IMG/VR virus record: IMGVR_UViG_3300046499_000319
Span: 1-22,838 of that record
Length of the DNA: 22,838 nucleotides
Direction: 5' to 3' (one strand)
Origin: a virus
This document shows positions 15,757 to 21,086 of this stretch, piece by piece. Position 1 is the first letter of the stretch. Each line of letters starts with the position of its first letter. The notes below the pieces were generated by a model, which saw only the letters and a list, made by a program, of their open reading frames with translations, did not search any database and was not told where the DNA came from. Position numbers and translations under genes: made by a program.

Positions 15757-15998
15757 GAACCCCCCTCCCGGATCTGATCTGTCGCCGACAGTCTGCCGCC
15801 TGCCCACGGGTGGTGTCACCTGAGACGCCCCCTTCGTCCAGCCACTCTCACCGGCATATGCAAATTCTCATTCCACTCCTGAGAGGGTTGCACATCACGT
15901 GTGACAGGGAGCACTCTGGTGCGACGAAATGTGACTGTGCCGACGTATGGCGTTACGAAACACTGCGCCAACTGGCACCACGGGCGTAGGGAGTTTGC
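15757..15998. promoter_or_regulatory. Divergent regulatory region of the cargo module
   Basis: A 242-bp gap between the divergent regulator and ATP-binding protein genes, and by far the most AT-rich stretch nearby. It holds a perfect 13-bp dyad (CTGTCG-C-CGACAG, 15779-15791) about 23 nt upstream of the regulator start. It also has CATATG within CGGCATATGC near 15855, a 10-mer that recurs in the phage immunity region near 20513, and CACGTG near 15899. No convincing -35/-10 pair was found on either strand, but promoters for both operons must lie here. Confidence 0.5.
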
Positions 15999-16436
15999 AT
16001 GGCTCACATGCCGCCGAGCGCGTTACCGGACTGCTGCGCTCCCCCCATCGGCCCCCCGTCGCAGGCCGTGTTCCCCTCCAGTACCGAAGCCCCGGCACAG
16101 GCCCGCCGCTACGTACGCGAGGTACTACGGCACGAGGAAAGGCCGCTTGAACGCGACCGGCTCGCCGATGTCCTGCTCGTCGTCTCCGAACTAGTGACGA
16201 ACGCGTACAGGTACGGCACCGAACCCGGCGACTCCCTACTCGTCAAAGTCCTCACGACCAGCGAGCGCGTACGTATCGAGGTCCATGACCCTCGACGCAA
16301 ACGCCCGTATCTGCGCAACGAGTCGGGGGAGCGCGCCCGCGGGCGCGGCCTGCACATCGTCGACGAACTCGCCGCGCGGTGGGACGTCGACGACAGGGAG
16401 TTCGGGAAAGCCGTATGGGTGGAGTTGGAGCGATGA
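15999..16436 (+). CDS. ATP-binding protein (HATPase_c, RsbW/anti-sigma-like)
   Basis: A 145-aa protein starting at ATG 15999 after AGGGAG. GHKL ATPase motifs are visible: N box SELVTNA (63-69), G1 around HDP (96-98) and G2 GRGLHIV (115-121). It has no sensor or dimerisation domain, so it is a stand-alone RsbW-like ATPase of the kind found in hundreds of copies in Streptomyces and often beside XRE/DUF397 pairs. It may act as a protein kinase or anti-sigma factor; the target is unknown. Codon 9 is TTA (16023-16025), a rare codon in Streptomyces whose reading needs the bldA tRNA, so expression may be tied to host development. It overlaps the next gene by 4 nt (ATGA). Confidence 0.9.
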   Translation: MAHMPPSALPDCCAPPIGPPSQAVFPSSTEAPAQARRYVREVLRHEERPLERDRLADVLLVVSELVTNAYRYGTEPGDSLLVKVLTTSERVRIEVHDPRRKRPYLRNESGERARGRGLHIVDELAARWDVDDREFGKAVWVELER

Positions 16437-16915
16437 CCGACAAAGAGATCACTTTCCGGCCCGTGCCCGGGCCCGCCTTCCTCGACCGCTGCACAGTGTC
16501 GACGTGGCTGCACGCGGGCGCGCTCGCCGTCCCTGTCGCGTACGTCCTGATCGGTCACGCGCCCCCACAAGGCCCGGACGAGACAGCCGAGTCGGTCGAG
16601 GCTGGCCTGTTAGGCATGGCCGACGCCATGGGGATGCGTCCGGCGGCTGAGCAGGTGCCGCACATCGGCAACCGCCTGATCATGCGCGGACCGTTCGTCA
16701 CGCTCGACTACGGACACCCGCAGTCCTACATGCAGATTCCAGCCCCCGGCGACGGCTGGCGCCGACACGTTGCCGCGGGTGGGCAAGCCTGCCTGACGCT
16801 CGGTCTCGACCCCATACCCCCGGGCGCCGGCCCCGATGCTGTCGAGGCATACCTCGCCCGTGTCCTGGCCACCGGTCGCGCCTGCATGGGCGCAACAACC
16901 GTACGGAACCCGTGA
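16433..16915 (+). CDS. Hypothetical protein with a TTA codon
   Basis: A 160-aa protein starting at ATG 16433 (ATGA overlap with the ATPase gene). No family is recognised. It contains a mildly hydrophobic segment (STWLHAGALAVPVAYVLIG, ~23-41), a central IIMRGPFVTLDYG-like strand region and a C-terminal helix (AVEAYLARVLATGRACMG). Codon 60 is TTA (16610-16612), the second in this operon. It is fused tightly between the ATP-binding protein and two small Cys/His-rich proteins, so the four genes are likely co-transcribed and co-translated. Its function, and whether the hydrophobic stretch enters the membrane, cannot be told from the sequence. Confidence 0.75.
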   Translation: MTDKEITFRPVPGPAFLDRCTVSTWLHAGALAVPVAYVLIGHAPPQGPDETAESVEAGLLGMADAMGMRPAAEQVPHIGNRLIMRGPFVTLDYGHPQSYMQIPAPGDGWRRHVAAGGQACLTLGLDPIPPGAGPDAVEAYLARVLATGRACMGATTVRNP

Positions 16916-17223
16916 TGTGGGAGGAACCAGCCCCGGAACGGCCCGTGCCCCCGCCGTTCATGTGGGCGTGCCCGGGGTGCGTTAAGTGGCTGCTGCGGCT
17001 CGCCCGTACCTGGGATGAGCCGGAAGGGTGTTTCTGGGAACAGTTGCAGGTGGCGCGGCACATCGCCGAGACACACCCCGCGGACGTCCCGGCTCAACAC
17101 CTCGACGACTGTGAGCTGTGCCCGGAGTACGCGCGCCGAGACGACGACGATTCGGCGGGGGTATGGGCGCAGCACCGTGCGCGCGACCACTTCATGCCGC
17201 CATCGCTCGCACGCATGTTGTGA
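16915..17223 (+). CDS. Small protein with two C2H2-like metal-binding modules
   Basis: A 102-aa protein. ATG 16915 overlaps the previous stop (TGATG); GTG 16912 directly before it is an alternative. Two similar metal-binding patterns are visible: C19-x2-C22 with H49-x4-H54, and C66-x2-C69 with H87-x4-H92. This suggests two zinc-finger-like units, with a Trp/Leu-rich helix after the first pair. The protein is rich in Trp and acidic residues (RRDDDDS), so DNA binding is not obvious and a protein-binding zinc module is as likely. No named family is recognised. Confidence 0.7.
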   Translation: MWEEPAPERPVPPPFMWACPGCVKWLLRLARTWDEPEGCFWEQLQVARHIAETHPADVPAQHLDDCELCPEYARRDDDDSAGVWAQHRARDHFMPPSLARML

Positions 17224-17230
17224 GCGGCCG

Positions 17231-17422
17231 ATGGCACCCGTAGACATTGGGCACCGCTGCCCGTTCTGCACGAACCTGATCTATCCCCACCAGGAAACCG
17301 AGCGCGTGAGCGTCGTAACCGATAGCGGCCCCGACATGTCGCTGATCGCGCACACCGACCCGTGCCCGGCTGTCCGCGGCGCGGCACCCCGACCGACGTA
17401 CACACCAATGAGCCACCCGTGA
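17231..17422 (+). CDS. Small zinc-ribbon-like protein
   Basis: A 63-aa protein starting at ATG 17231, 7 bp after the previous stop. C10-P-F-C13 opens a possible zinc ribbon with H20, H41 and C45 as candidate partners. The C-terminus is Pro/Thr rich and probably loose. It is the last gene of the four-gene plus-strand cargo operon, and a 17-bp hairpin terminator follows about 100 bp downstream. No family is recognised. The start lacks a strong ribosome site (GAGCGG), so it may depend on coupling to the upstream gene. Confidence 0.6.
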   Translation: MAPVDIGHRCPFCTNLIYPHQETERVSVVTDSGPDMSLIAHTDPCPAVRGAAPRPTYTPMSHP

Positions 17423-17528
17423 CGTACGCAGGCCCGCGCGTGCGTCCGTCGGCCCCACTACCGCGACGCCGGTAGCGGGAAGGGCCCGCCGCCGGCGTCA
17501 TCACCCGCGCAGCGCGGTGGGCCGAACG

Positions 17529-17568
17529 GAACGGCCCCGGTACCTACCGTGAGGTACCGGGGCCGTTC
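17529..17568 (+). terminator. Strong hairpin terminator of the cargo operon
   Basis: A 17-bp perfect stem (17529-17545 with 17552-17568) closes a 6-nt loop (ACCGTG). It is the longest perfect hairpin noticed in the window. Only short T runs follow on the plus strand. Lying between the plus-strand cargo operon and the minus-strand acyl-CoA synthetase fragment, it may stop transcripts in both directions. The ~100 bp before it (17423-17528) contain further small GC hairpins (for example CTACCG/CGGTAG near 17460-17475) but no gene that I can support. Confidence 0.75.
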
Positions 17569-17594
17569 TCTGCCCTGCCGCGCATTTCCCCAGG

Positions 17595-17843
17595 TCACGC
17601 CGCGAGTGTTTTACCTACGTTGCTGCACATCAACGTGCCCAAAACACTTCCCTCGGTTACTCCAAGGTCATCGCGTAGGGCGTGGGCGAGCTGCGCGGCG
17701 CGGTCGCCTATCTCGGCGAACGTACGGCGCTGCGGCTCGCCCTCACCGGTCCATGTGATCACTTGCGAGGTGCCGTGGGCGGTCCGGCCGTGCTGAAGAA
17801 TCCGGCTGATCAGAAGCGGTACGTCCTGCATGGTTCCCTGCAC
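17595..17843 (-). pseudogene. Phage-borne 5' end of an acyl-CoA synthetase gene
   Basis: An 82-codon frame that looks like the N-terminus of a long-chain fatty acyl-CoA synthetase (AMP-binding, FadD-like): MQDVPLLISRILQHG, RRTFAEIGDRAAQLAHAL, then LGTLMCSN, after which it diverges and stops (GKTLAA, TGA). The ~500-residue remainder, including the AMP-binding motif, is absent. GTG 17843 is the likely start because AGGAGG lies 6 nt upstream (17850-17855); ATG 17831 is the alternative. Family members typically continue as GTLMWNN at the point of divergence, and that point is the centre of the attP palindrome. So this is not random debris: it should complete the host gene after integration. On its own it cannot make an active enzyme. 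Confidence 0.8.
17605..17648. other. Putative attP of the serine integrase
   Basis: A 44-bp imperfect palindrome centred on 17626/17627. The outer arms AGTGTTTT (17605-17612) and AAAACACT (17641-17648) match perfectly, as do the inner arms ACGTTG (17617-17622) and CAACGT (17631-17636); the 4-bp spacers differ. Size and the two-block symmetry around a central dinucleotide (CA/TG) fit attP sites of large serine integrases. It lies about 270 bp beyond the 3' end of the integrase gene. The centre falls in the TGC codon at residue 73 of the acyl-CoA synthetase fragment, where host genes should have TGG (Trp). The crossover dinucleotide is inferred from symmetry. Confidence 0.75.
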
Positions 17844-17915
17844 GGCTGTCCTCCTGGTAGCTCGCCACGTTGCGACGCGTGCACAGATTCTGCGCACATA
17901 CCAAGCGGTATGTCA
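17844..17915 (-). promoter_or_regulatory. Acyl-CoA synthetase leader with operator-like dyad
   Basis: A perfect 7-bp inverted repeat (ACATACC 17896-17902, GGTATGT 17907-17913) starts 2 bp beyond the integrase stop and lies upstream of the ribosome site AGGAGG. It has the look of a TetR-type operator. A weak promoter may straddle it on the minus strand: GTGACA as -35, an 18-bp spacer holding most of the dyad, then CAGAAT as -10. This would be the control region of the acyl-CoA synthetase gene, carried by the phage and placed in front of the host gene on integration. Promoter hexamers are only partial matches. Confidence 0.5.
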
Positions 17916-19532
17916 CTACTTCTCGGTAGCGTTTTGGGCCACGTCCCACGGGTCCGGTTTCCACAAGGGATGAACCACGATCTCTACGTCCTCCGACCGT
18001 GACCCGTGCCGAGTGAGCGCCACGCGCCGAATGAGCTTGCGATACATCATGTTTCGCTCGCCGTCGTCGAGCGTCGGCCACTCCTCGACTGTGCCGACGA
18101 CGAGCGGTATGAACTCGGCGCGGTCGGGCAGCGGGGCGGTTTCCGGGATGCTGTCGAGGGTGGCTTGTGCCTCTGCCCGCTTGCGTCGGATCACGTTTGC
18201 GGCTTCCTCGTACTCCCCTTCCTCCCACTCGTCCGGGTCGGCCGCGTGTTCAGCACGGAGCCGCGCGAGGGCCTGGCGCTGCTTGTCGACTTCGGCCTGT
18301 GCCCGTGCGCGGGCCCGCATATTGGCGGCCTCTTCCTCGGCGAGGTTCCGCTCGGGAGTGTGCTCGGTGGGCGGGGCGTTGTCGATGCCTGCGGCGGCTT
18401 CGCGTTTGAGCCAGCGGAATACCTCGCGCTCGACGATATGGCGCGGTACGAGAACGCCCACGCACGCGGTCGCTCCGCTCTTGGCGCGGAGGCTGCACCG
18501 GTAGGCCCATCCAGGCACGTTGGCGCCGTCACGGCGTGCGGCGTTAAGGCTGGTCCCGAGTCGGCACGCTGAGCATTTGGCAAGTCCGGTGAGTTCGTAG
18601 ATGCCGACCCGGGAGCGCGGCGCGGTCGCGCGTACCTCTTTGCGCCGCTGCTGGTAGGCATCCCACAGGCCGTAGTCGATGAGTTCCTTTTGAGCACCCT
18701 GGATGTGGACGCGGTTGCGGCACTTGCCGTCAGTCTTGCGGCATCGGCACTCAGGGTTGTGGACGATGAGCAGACCCGCGGGAAAGCCTGAGTCCATGTA
18801 CCGGCTGAGGGTTTCCGTACTCCACAGTGATCCTTGGGTGGTGCGGTGTCCGGCGCGGTTCAGCATGCCGCACAGCGTGTTGAATCCCGTTCCTGCGATG
18901 TACGCGCGGTAGAGGTCGGCGACGGCTGGCCCGATGTCTTCCTGGGGCTCGTACCGCTCTTTCTGTAGCTTCCCCGTCGTCTCGTCGTAGCGGCGGTGCC
19001 ACTCGTACCCGAAACGCTTCCGGCCCTGCGCGGGCAAGTGGAGTTTGTACTTGCGGTGGTCGTGCGTCTCTCGCCACTGCTCGCCGGCGCGGTCGCTCTC
19101 GAACGCCCCGAATTCGAGGATCATGCCGCGCTGGAACCGGCCGATGGCGGTCGAGGCGTCGACGGGTTCTGTCGCGGATTCCAGCTCTCCGCCTGCCTCT
19201 TGGAGGCGGGCGAGGTTCATCGCGTTGCCGGTGCGGTCGCGGCCGAACCGGGAGTAGCGCCATACGGCGACGCCGCGGACTTCGCCGCCCTCGACGCGCT
19301 CGATGCACTGCATGATCTTGCGTTTGAAGTGTCGGCCGGACACGTCGAGGTCTTCGACCCATCCGACGATGCGGCGCCCTGTGCGGCGGGCCCACTGGGT
19401 GATCGCGTCCCGCTGTAGCTCGGGACTGATCTTTTCTTCCTTCCACGTACTGACGCGGATGTAACCGAGCCACGGCTCGCCCTCAGTGTCGGGCGAGCCG
19501 CGGAAGGTGTCGGGCAGTTGTGGTGTGGTCAC
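17916..19532 (-). CDS. int: Large serine integrase
   Basis: A 538-aa site-specific recombinase that should integrate and excise the phage at attP/attB. GTG 19532 is chosen: it overlaps the stop of the upstream gene (GTGA) and has GGAAAG upstream. Resolvase domain: YIRVST with the nucleophile S28, then WRYSRFGRDR (91-100) and the EFGAFESDRAGEQWRE helix (~140-155). The recombinase domain follows (~165-300). A zinc-ribbon segment has C320, C323, C346 and C357. A coiled coil (EEEAANMRARARAQAEVD and on) spans ~398-460. Length is normal. It ends about 270 bp from attP and is co-directional with the carried acyl-CoA synthetase 5' end, so after integration int would lie directly upstream of the rebuilt host gene. 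Confidence 0.95.
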   Translation of the reverse strand: MTTPQLPDTFRGSPDTEGEPWLGYIRVSTWKEEKISPELQRDAITQWARRTGRRIVGWVEDLDVSGRHFKRKIMQCIERVEGGEVRGVAVWRYSRFGRDRTGNAMNLARLQEAGGELESATEPVDASTAIGRFQRGMILEFGAFESDRAGEQWRETHDHRKYKLHLPAQGRKRFGYEWHRRYDETTGKLQKERYEPQEDIGPAVADLYRAYIAGTGFNTLCGMLNRAGHRTTQGSLWSTETLSRYMDSGFPAGLLIVHNPECRCRKTDGKCRNRVHIQGAQKELIDYGLWDAYQQRRKEVRATAPRSRVGIYELTGLAKCSACRLGTSLNAARRDGANVPGWAYRCSLRAKSGATACVGVLVPRHIVEREVFRWLKREAAAGIDNAPPTEHTPERNLAEEEAANMRARARAQAEVDKQRQALARLRAEHAADPDEWEEGEYEEAANVIRRKRAEAQATLDSIPETAPLPDRAEFIPLVVGTVEEWPTLDDGERNMMYRKLIRRVALTRHGSRSEDVEIVVHPLWKPDPWDVAQNATEK

Positions 19533-19891
19533 AACGCTTTCCGTTCCGGTAACTGGCTGATCGGGAACAAGGCAATGACGTTGTCCGCCTCCTCTGCGGC
19601 GGCGCGATGTCCGGGCCCTGTCGGCGCGGTGCTTGCCTGGTCGAGCAGGCCGCGGGCCACGTGGTCGAGGGCGAGGCGGTAGCCGGCGGTGTGTGCGTCG
19701 GCGAGCTGGTCGTCTTGGGCGCGGTGCTCGCCGCGGAGTGCGTTGATGACGACCAGTGGGACGGCAACGACCGTGAGGAAGAACCCGCAACTCATGACGT
19801 CATCGTTTACGCCAAGCAAGCCGATGATGCCGAAGGCCAACCCGGTTCCGAGCAGGCCGTAAGCGAGGTGCGGGGTGTGGTGCTGATTCAC
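19529..19891 (-). CDS. Small two-helix membrane protein upstream of int
   Basis: A 120-aa protein starting at GTG 19891 with GGAGGG 9 nt upstream. Two transmembrane helices are predicted at ~8-28 (LAYGLLGTGLAFGIIGLLG) and ~31-52 (VMSCGFFLTVVAVPLVVINAL), followed by a cytoplasmic helical tail (QLADAHTAGYRLALDHVARGLLDQ). No named family. The stop overlaps the integrase start, so the two are co-translated. A TTA codon lies at 19550-19552, near the 3' end, just before the int start, so slow decoding there could affect int expression. Candidate roles are superinfection exclusion or host membrane signalling; both are speculation. Confidence 0.7.
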   Translation of the reverse strand: MNQHHTPHLAYGLLGTGLAFGIIGLLGVNDDVMSCGFFLTVVAVPLVVINALRGEHRAQDDQLADAHTAGYRLALDHVARGLLDQASTAPTGPGHRAAAEEADNVIALFPISQLPERKAL

Positions 19892-19920
19892 GGTTGCGGT
19901 CCCTCCAACTTTGTGGGGCG

Positions 19921-20364
19921 TTAGTGCTCGGCGATCTGCTCGCCGTCTTCGGGGGGTGGCTGACGTTGCAGTGTCTCGGCCATAGACACAAAGAGTCGTT
20001 TGGCCTGCTCGTCGACGATGCCGAGAGCTGCGGCGGCTTCTTGTGGCGTTATGCGGCGCGCTCCGGGCTGTGGGTCCTGGACAGCGCGCAGTTCGGATCG
20101 ATCAATGACGCCGGCGCGTACAAGGATGTCGCCGAGTGGATGTCGTAGGAATTGGGCTAGTTGGGTGAGGATGTTGATGTCTGTGATGGTTCGGCCGTCT
20201 GGGTCGAGCATGCGACTGATGGTCGGCCGGCTGATGTTCGAATCTCTCGAAAAGTTGCCCTTGCCTCCGCTGCGCTGCCCGGAGAGGTCGTAGCCGCGGC
20301 GTACTAGTTCGGCGTGCAGCCACTCGGCAAACGCTGCGTTCTCTCTAGGACGTTCATTTTTCAC
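19921..20364 (-). CDS. Probable immunity repressor (HTH)
   Basis: A 147-aa protein starting at GTG 20364. Residues ~12-85 form a Cro/CI-like helix-turn-helix domain (FAEWLHAELVRRGYDLSG, NISRPTISRMLDPDGRTI, LTQLAQFLRHPLGDILVRAGV). The C-terminal part has a helix (AAAALGIVDEQAKRLFVSMAETLQ) that may mediate dimers; no RecA-cleavage (LexA-type) peptidase domain is visible. It is divergent from a Cro-like gene across a 253-bp region with matching dyads, the usual layout of a lysogeny switch. The ribosome site is poor (AGGG abuts the GTG). One CGTTC-N6-GGACG half-matched operator covers codons 5-10, which suggests autoregulation. Confidence 0.75.
   Translation of the reverse strand: MKNERPRENAAFAEWLHAELVRRGYDLSGQRSGGKGNFSRDSNISRPTISRMLDPDGRTITDINILTQLAQFLRHPLGDILVRAGVIDRSELRAVQDPQPGARRITPQEAAAALGIVDEQAKRLFVSMAETLQRQPPPEDGEQIAEH
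20337..20352. promoter_or_regulatory. Operator copy O3 (in the repressor gene)
   Basis: CGTTC-TCTCTA-GGACG, which matches the CGTTC-N6-GAACG dyad at nine of ten arm positions. It lies inside the repressor coding sequence, 12-28 bp after the start, a place where bound repressor could block its own transcription. Confidence 0.5.
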
Positions 20365-20483
20365 CCCTGAAATGTAGCGCGGAGGGGTGCGCTCCGGGAG
20401 TGAGGGTTTCGGGCACTTCTTCGCTTGCCTGCATGTGGCACCTACGAGCGCTTATCTGCGGGTTTGCTTCGAACAGATGTCCG

Positions 20484-20512
20484 ATTGTGGTCGCGCAATC
20501 GCTCTGTGTCAA
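20484..20512 (-). promoter_or_regulatory. Leftward repressor promoter
   Basis: On the minus strand, a perfect -35 TTGACA (20507-20512), a 17-bp spacer and a -10 CACAAT (20484-20489, four of six). It points at the repressor gene and would give a leader of about 110 nt. A 9-bp inverted repeat (TGTGGTCGC 20486-20494, GCGACCACA 20524-20532) brackets the promoter, with one arm over the -10 box and the other just upstream of -35, so a regulator may bind here. Confidence 0.6.
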
Positions 20513-20544
20513 CGGCATATGCGGCGACCACACGAACACACAAC

Positions 20545-20573
20545 TTTCACATCAGAAACTTAGGTGATAGCGT
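20545..20573 (+). promoter_or_regulatory. Candidate rightward early promoter
   Basis: TTTCAC (20545-20550), a 17-bp spacer and TAGCGT (20568-20573) precede the Cro-like gene. The -35 match is poor and the -10 is only fair, but the -10 overlaps operator O1, which is where a repressed early promoter would be expected. Confidence 0.3.
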
Positions 20574-20586
20574 TCTTTCCAGAACG
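20571..20586. promoter_or_regulatory. Operator copy O1
   Basis: A perfect dyad CGTTC-TTTCCA-GAACG. It overlaps the candidate -10 and start region of the rightward promoter. Same arms and same 6-bp spacer as O2, with centres 26 bp apart. Confidence 0.7.
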
Positions 20587-20596
20587 AACACGGTTC

Positions 20597-20612
20597 CGTT
20601 CAGAAAGGAACG
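20597..20612. promoter_or_regulatory. Operator copy O2
   Basis: A perfect dyad CGTTC-AGAAAG-GAACG. It overlaps the ribosome site (AAAGGA) of the Cro-like gene, whose ATG is 6 bp further on, so a protein bound here would sit across the start of the early transcript. Confidence 0.7.
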
Positions 20613-20617
20613 CGCCC

Positions 20618-20839
20618 ATGTACGACCGAACAACCCTGCGTGCAGCCGCCGGCGCCATCGGCGACGACCGGTACATAGACCTCGCGACGCGGCTGAAAGT
20701 TGCCCCCGCGACGGCATGGCGTTTGTGGACGGGCAAGACCGCGCCGTCCTCGCACATAGCCGCGAAGGTCGAGGCCGCCTACGGCCTCCCCGCGTCCCGC
20801 CTGCTCGTCCCCGCCGCGACCGCGCCGGCCGCCCTGTGA
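20618..20839 (+). CDS. Cro-like HTH protein
   Basis: A 73-aa protein starting at ATG 20618 with AAAGGA 8 nt upstream. Almost the whole protein is a helix-turn-helix unit: LRAAAGAIGDDRYIDLATRL, then VAPATAWRLWTGKTAPSS (turn and recognition helix), then HIAAKVEAAYGLPASRL. Size and its place as the first gene opposite the repressor suggest a Cro-type role, competing for the CGTTC-N6-GAACG operators and turning down the lysogeny promoter. An excisionase or activator role is possible. The gene overlaps the next by 4 nt (GTGA). Confidence 0.75.
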   Translation: MYDRTTLRAAAGAIGDDRYIDLATRLKVAPATAWRLWTGKTAPSSHIAAKVEAAYGLPASRLLVPAATAPAAL

Positions 20840-21018
20840 GCGCCCCCGTGATCAGCCGCGAGCAGGCCTACGCCGACGCCCGCGCCGTCCTCGACAGGGC
20901 CCGAGCCCGCCGCGACCGCGACCGCGCCGCCGGCCGCCTCGCCCCTGAAATCGAACTGGTGTGCCGACGCCTCGACCGCGCCGCCCGCACCGCCACGCCC
21001 CACCGCGCCGCCGCCTGA
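20836..21018 (+). CDS. Small Arg-rich helical protein
   Basis: A 60-aa protein starting at GTG 20836 (GTGA overlap with the Cro-like gene). It is Arg/Ala rich and likely all helical (REQAYADARAVLDRARARRD, EIELVCRRLDRAAR), with charged amphipathic faces. It may bind nucleic acid or pack as a coiled coil. No family is recognised. The tight coupling to the Cro-like gene makes it a candidate co-regulator or simply the second early gene. Confidence 0.6.
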   Translation: MSAPVISREQAYADARAVLDRARARRDRDRAAGRLAPEIELVCRRLDRAARTATPHRAAA

Positions 21019-21027
21019 AACACAGCA

Positions 21028-21058
21028 GGGCCGCCCCGGATGCGACCCGGAACGGCCC
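21028..21058 (+). terminator. Imperfect hairpin in the early operon
   Basis: GGGCCG (21028-21033) pairs with CGGCCC (21053-21058) and inner CCGG blocks can pair, but there is no T run. It sits between two early genes and may act as an attenuator or an RNA processing site rather than a full terminator. Confidence 0.35.
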
Positions 21059-21086
21059 ACACGCCCACCACAGAAAGGAACTGGAC

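Noticed and set aside
17595-19532. A chromosome-prophage junction (attL or attR) at the acyl-CoA synthetase fragment
   Set aside because: Phage genes lie on both sides, the palindrome is complete and the host gene does not continue past its centre, so attP in an unintegrated genome fits better.
20354-20539. Small 61-codon minus-strand frame just upstream of the repressor
   Set aside because: It lies in the control region over the mapped-by-eye promoter, has no ribosome site and no family; more likely leader RNA.
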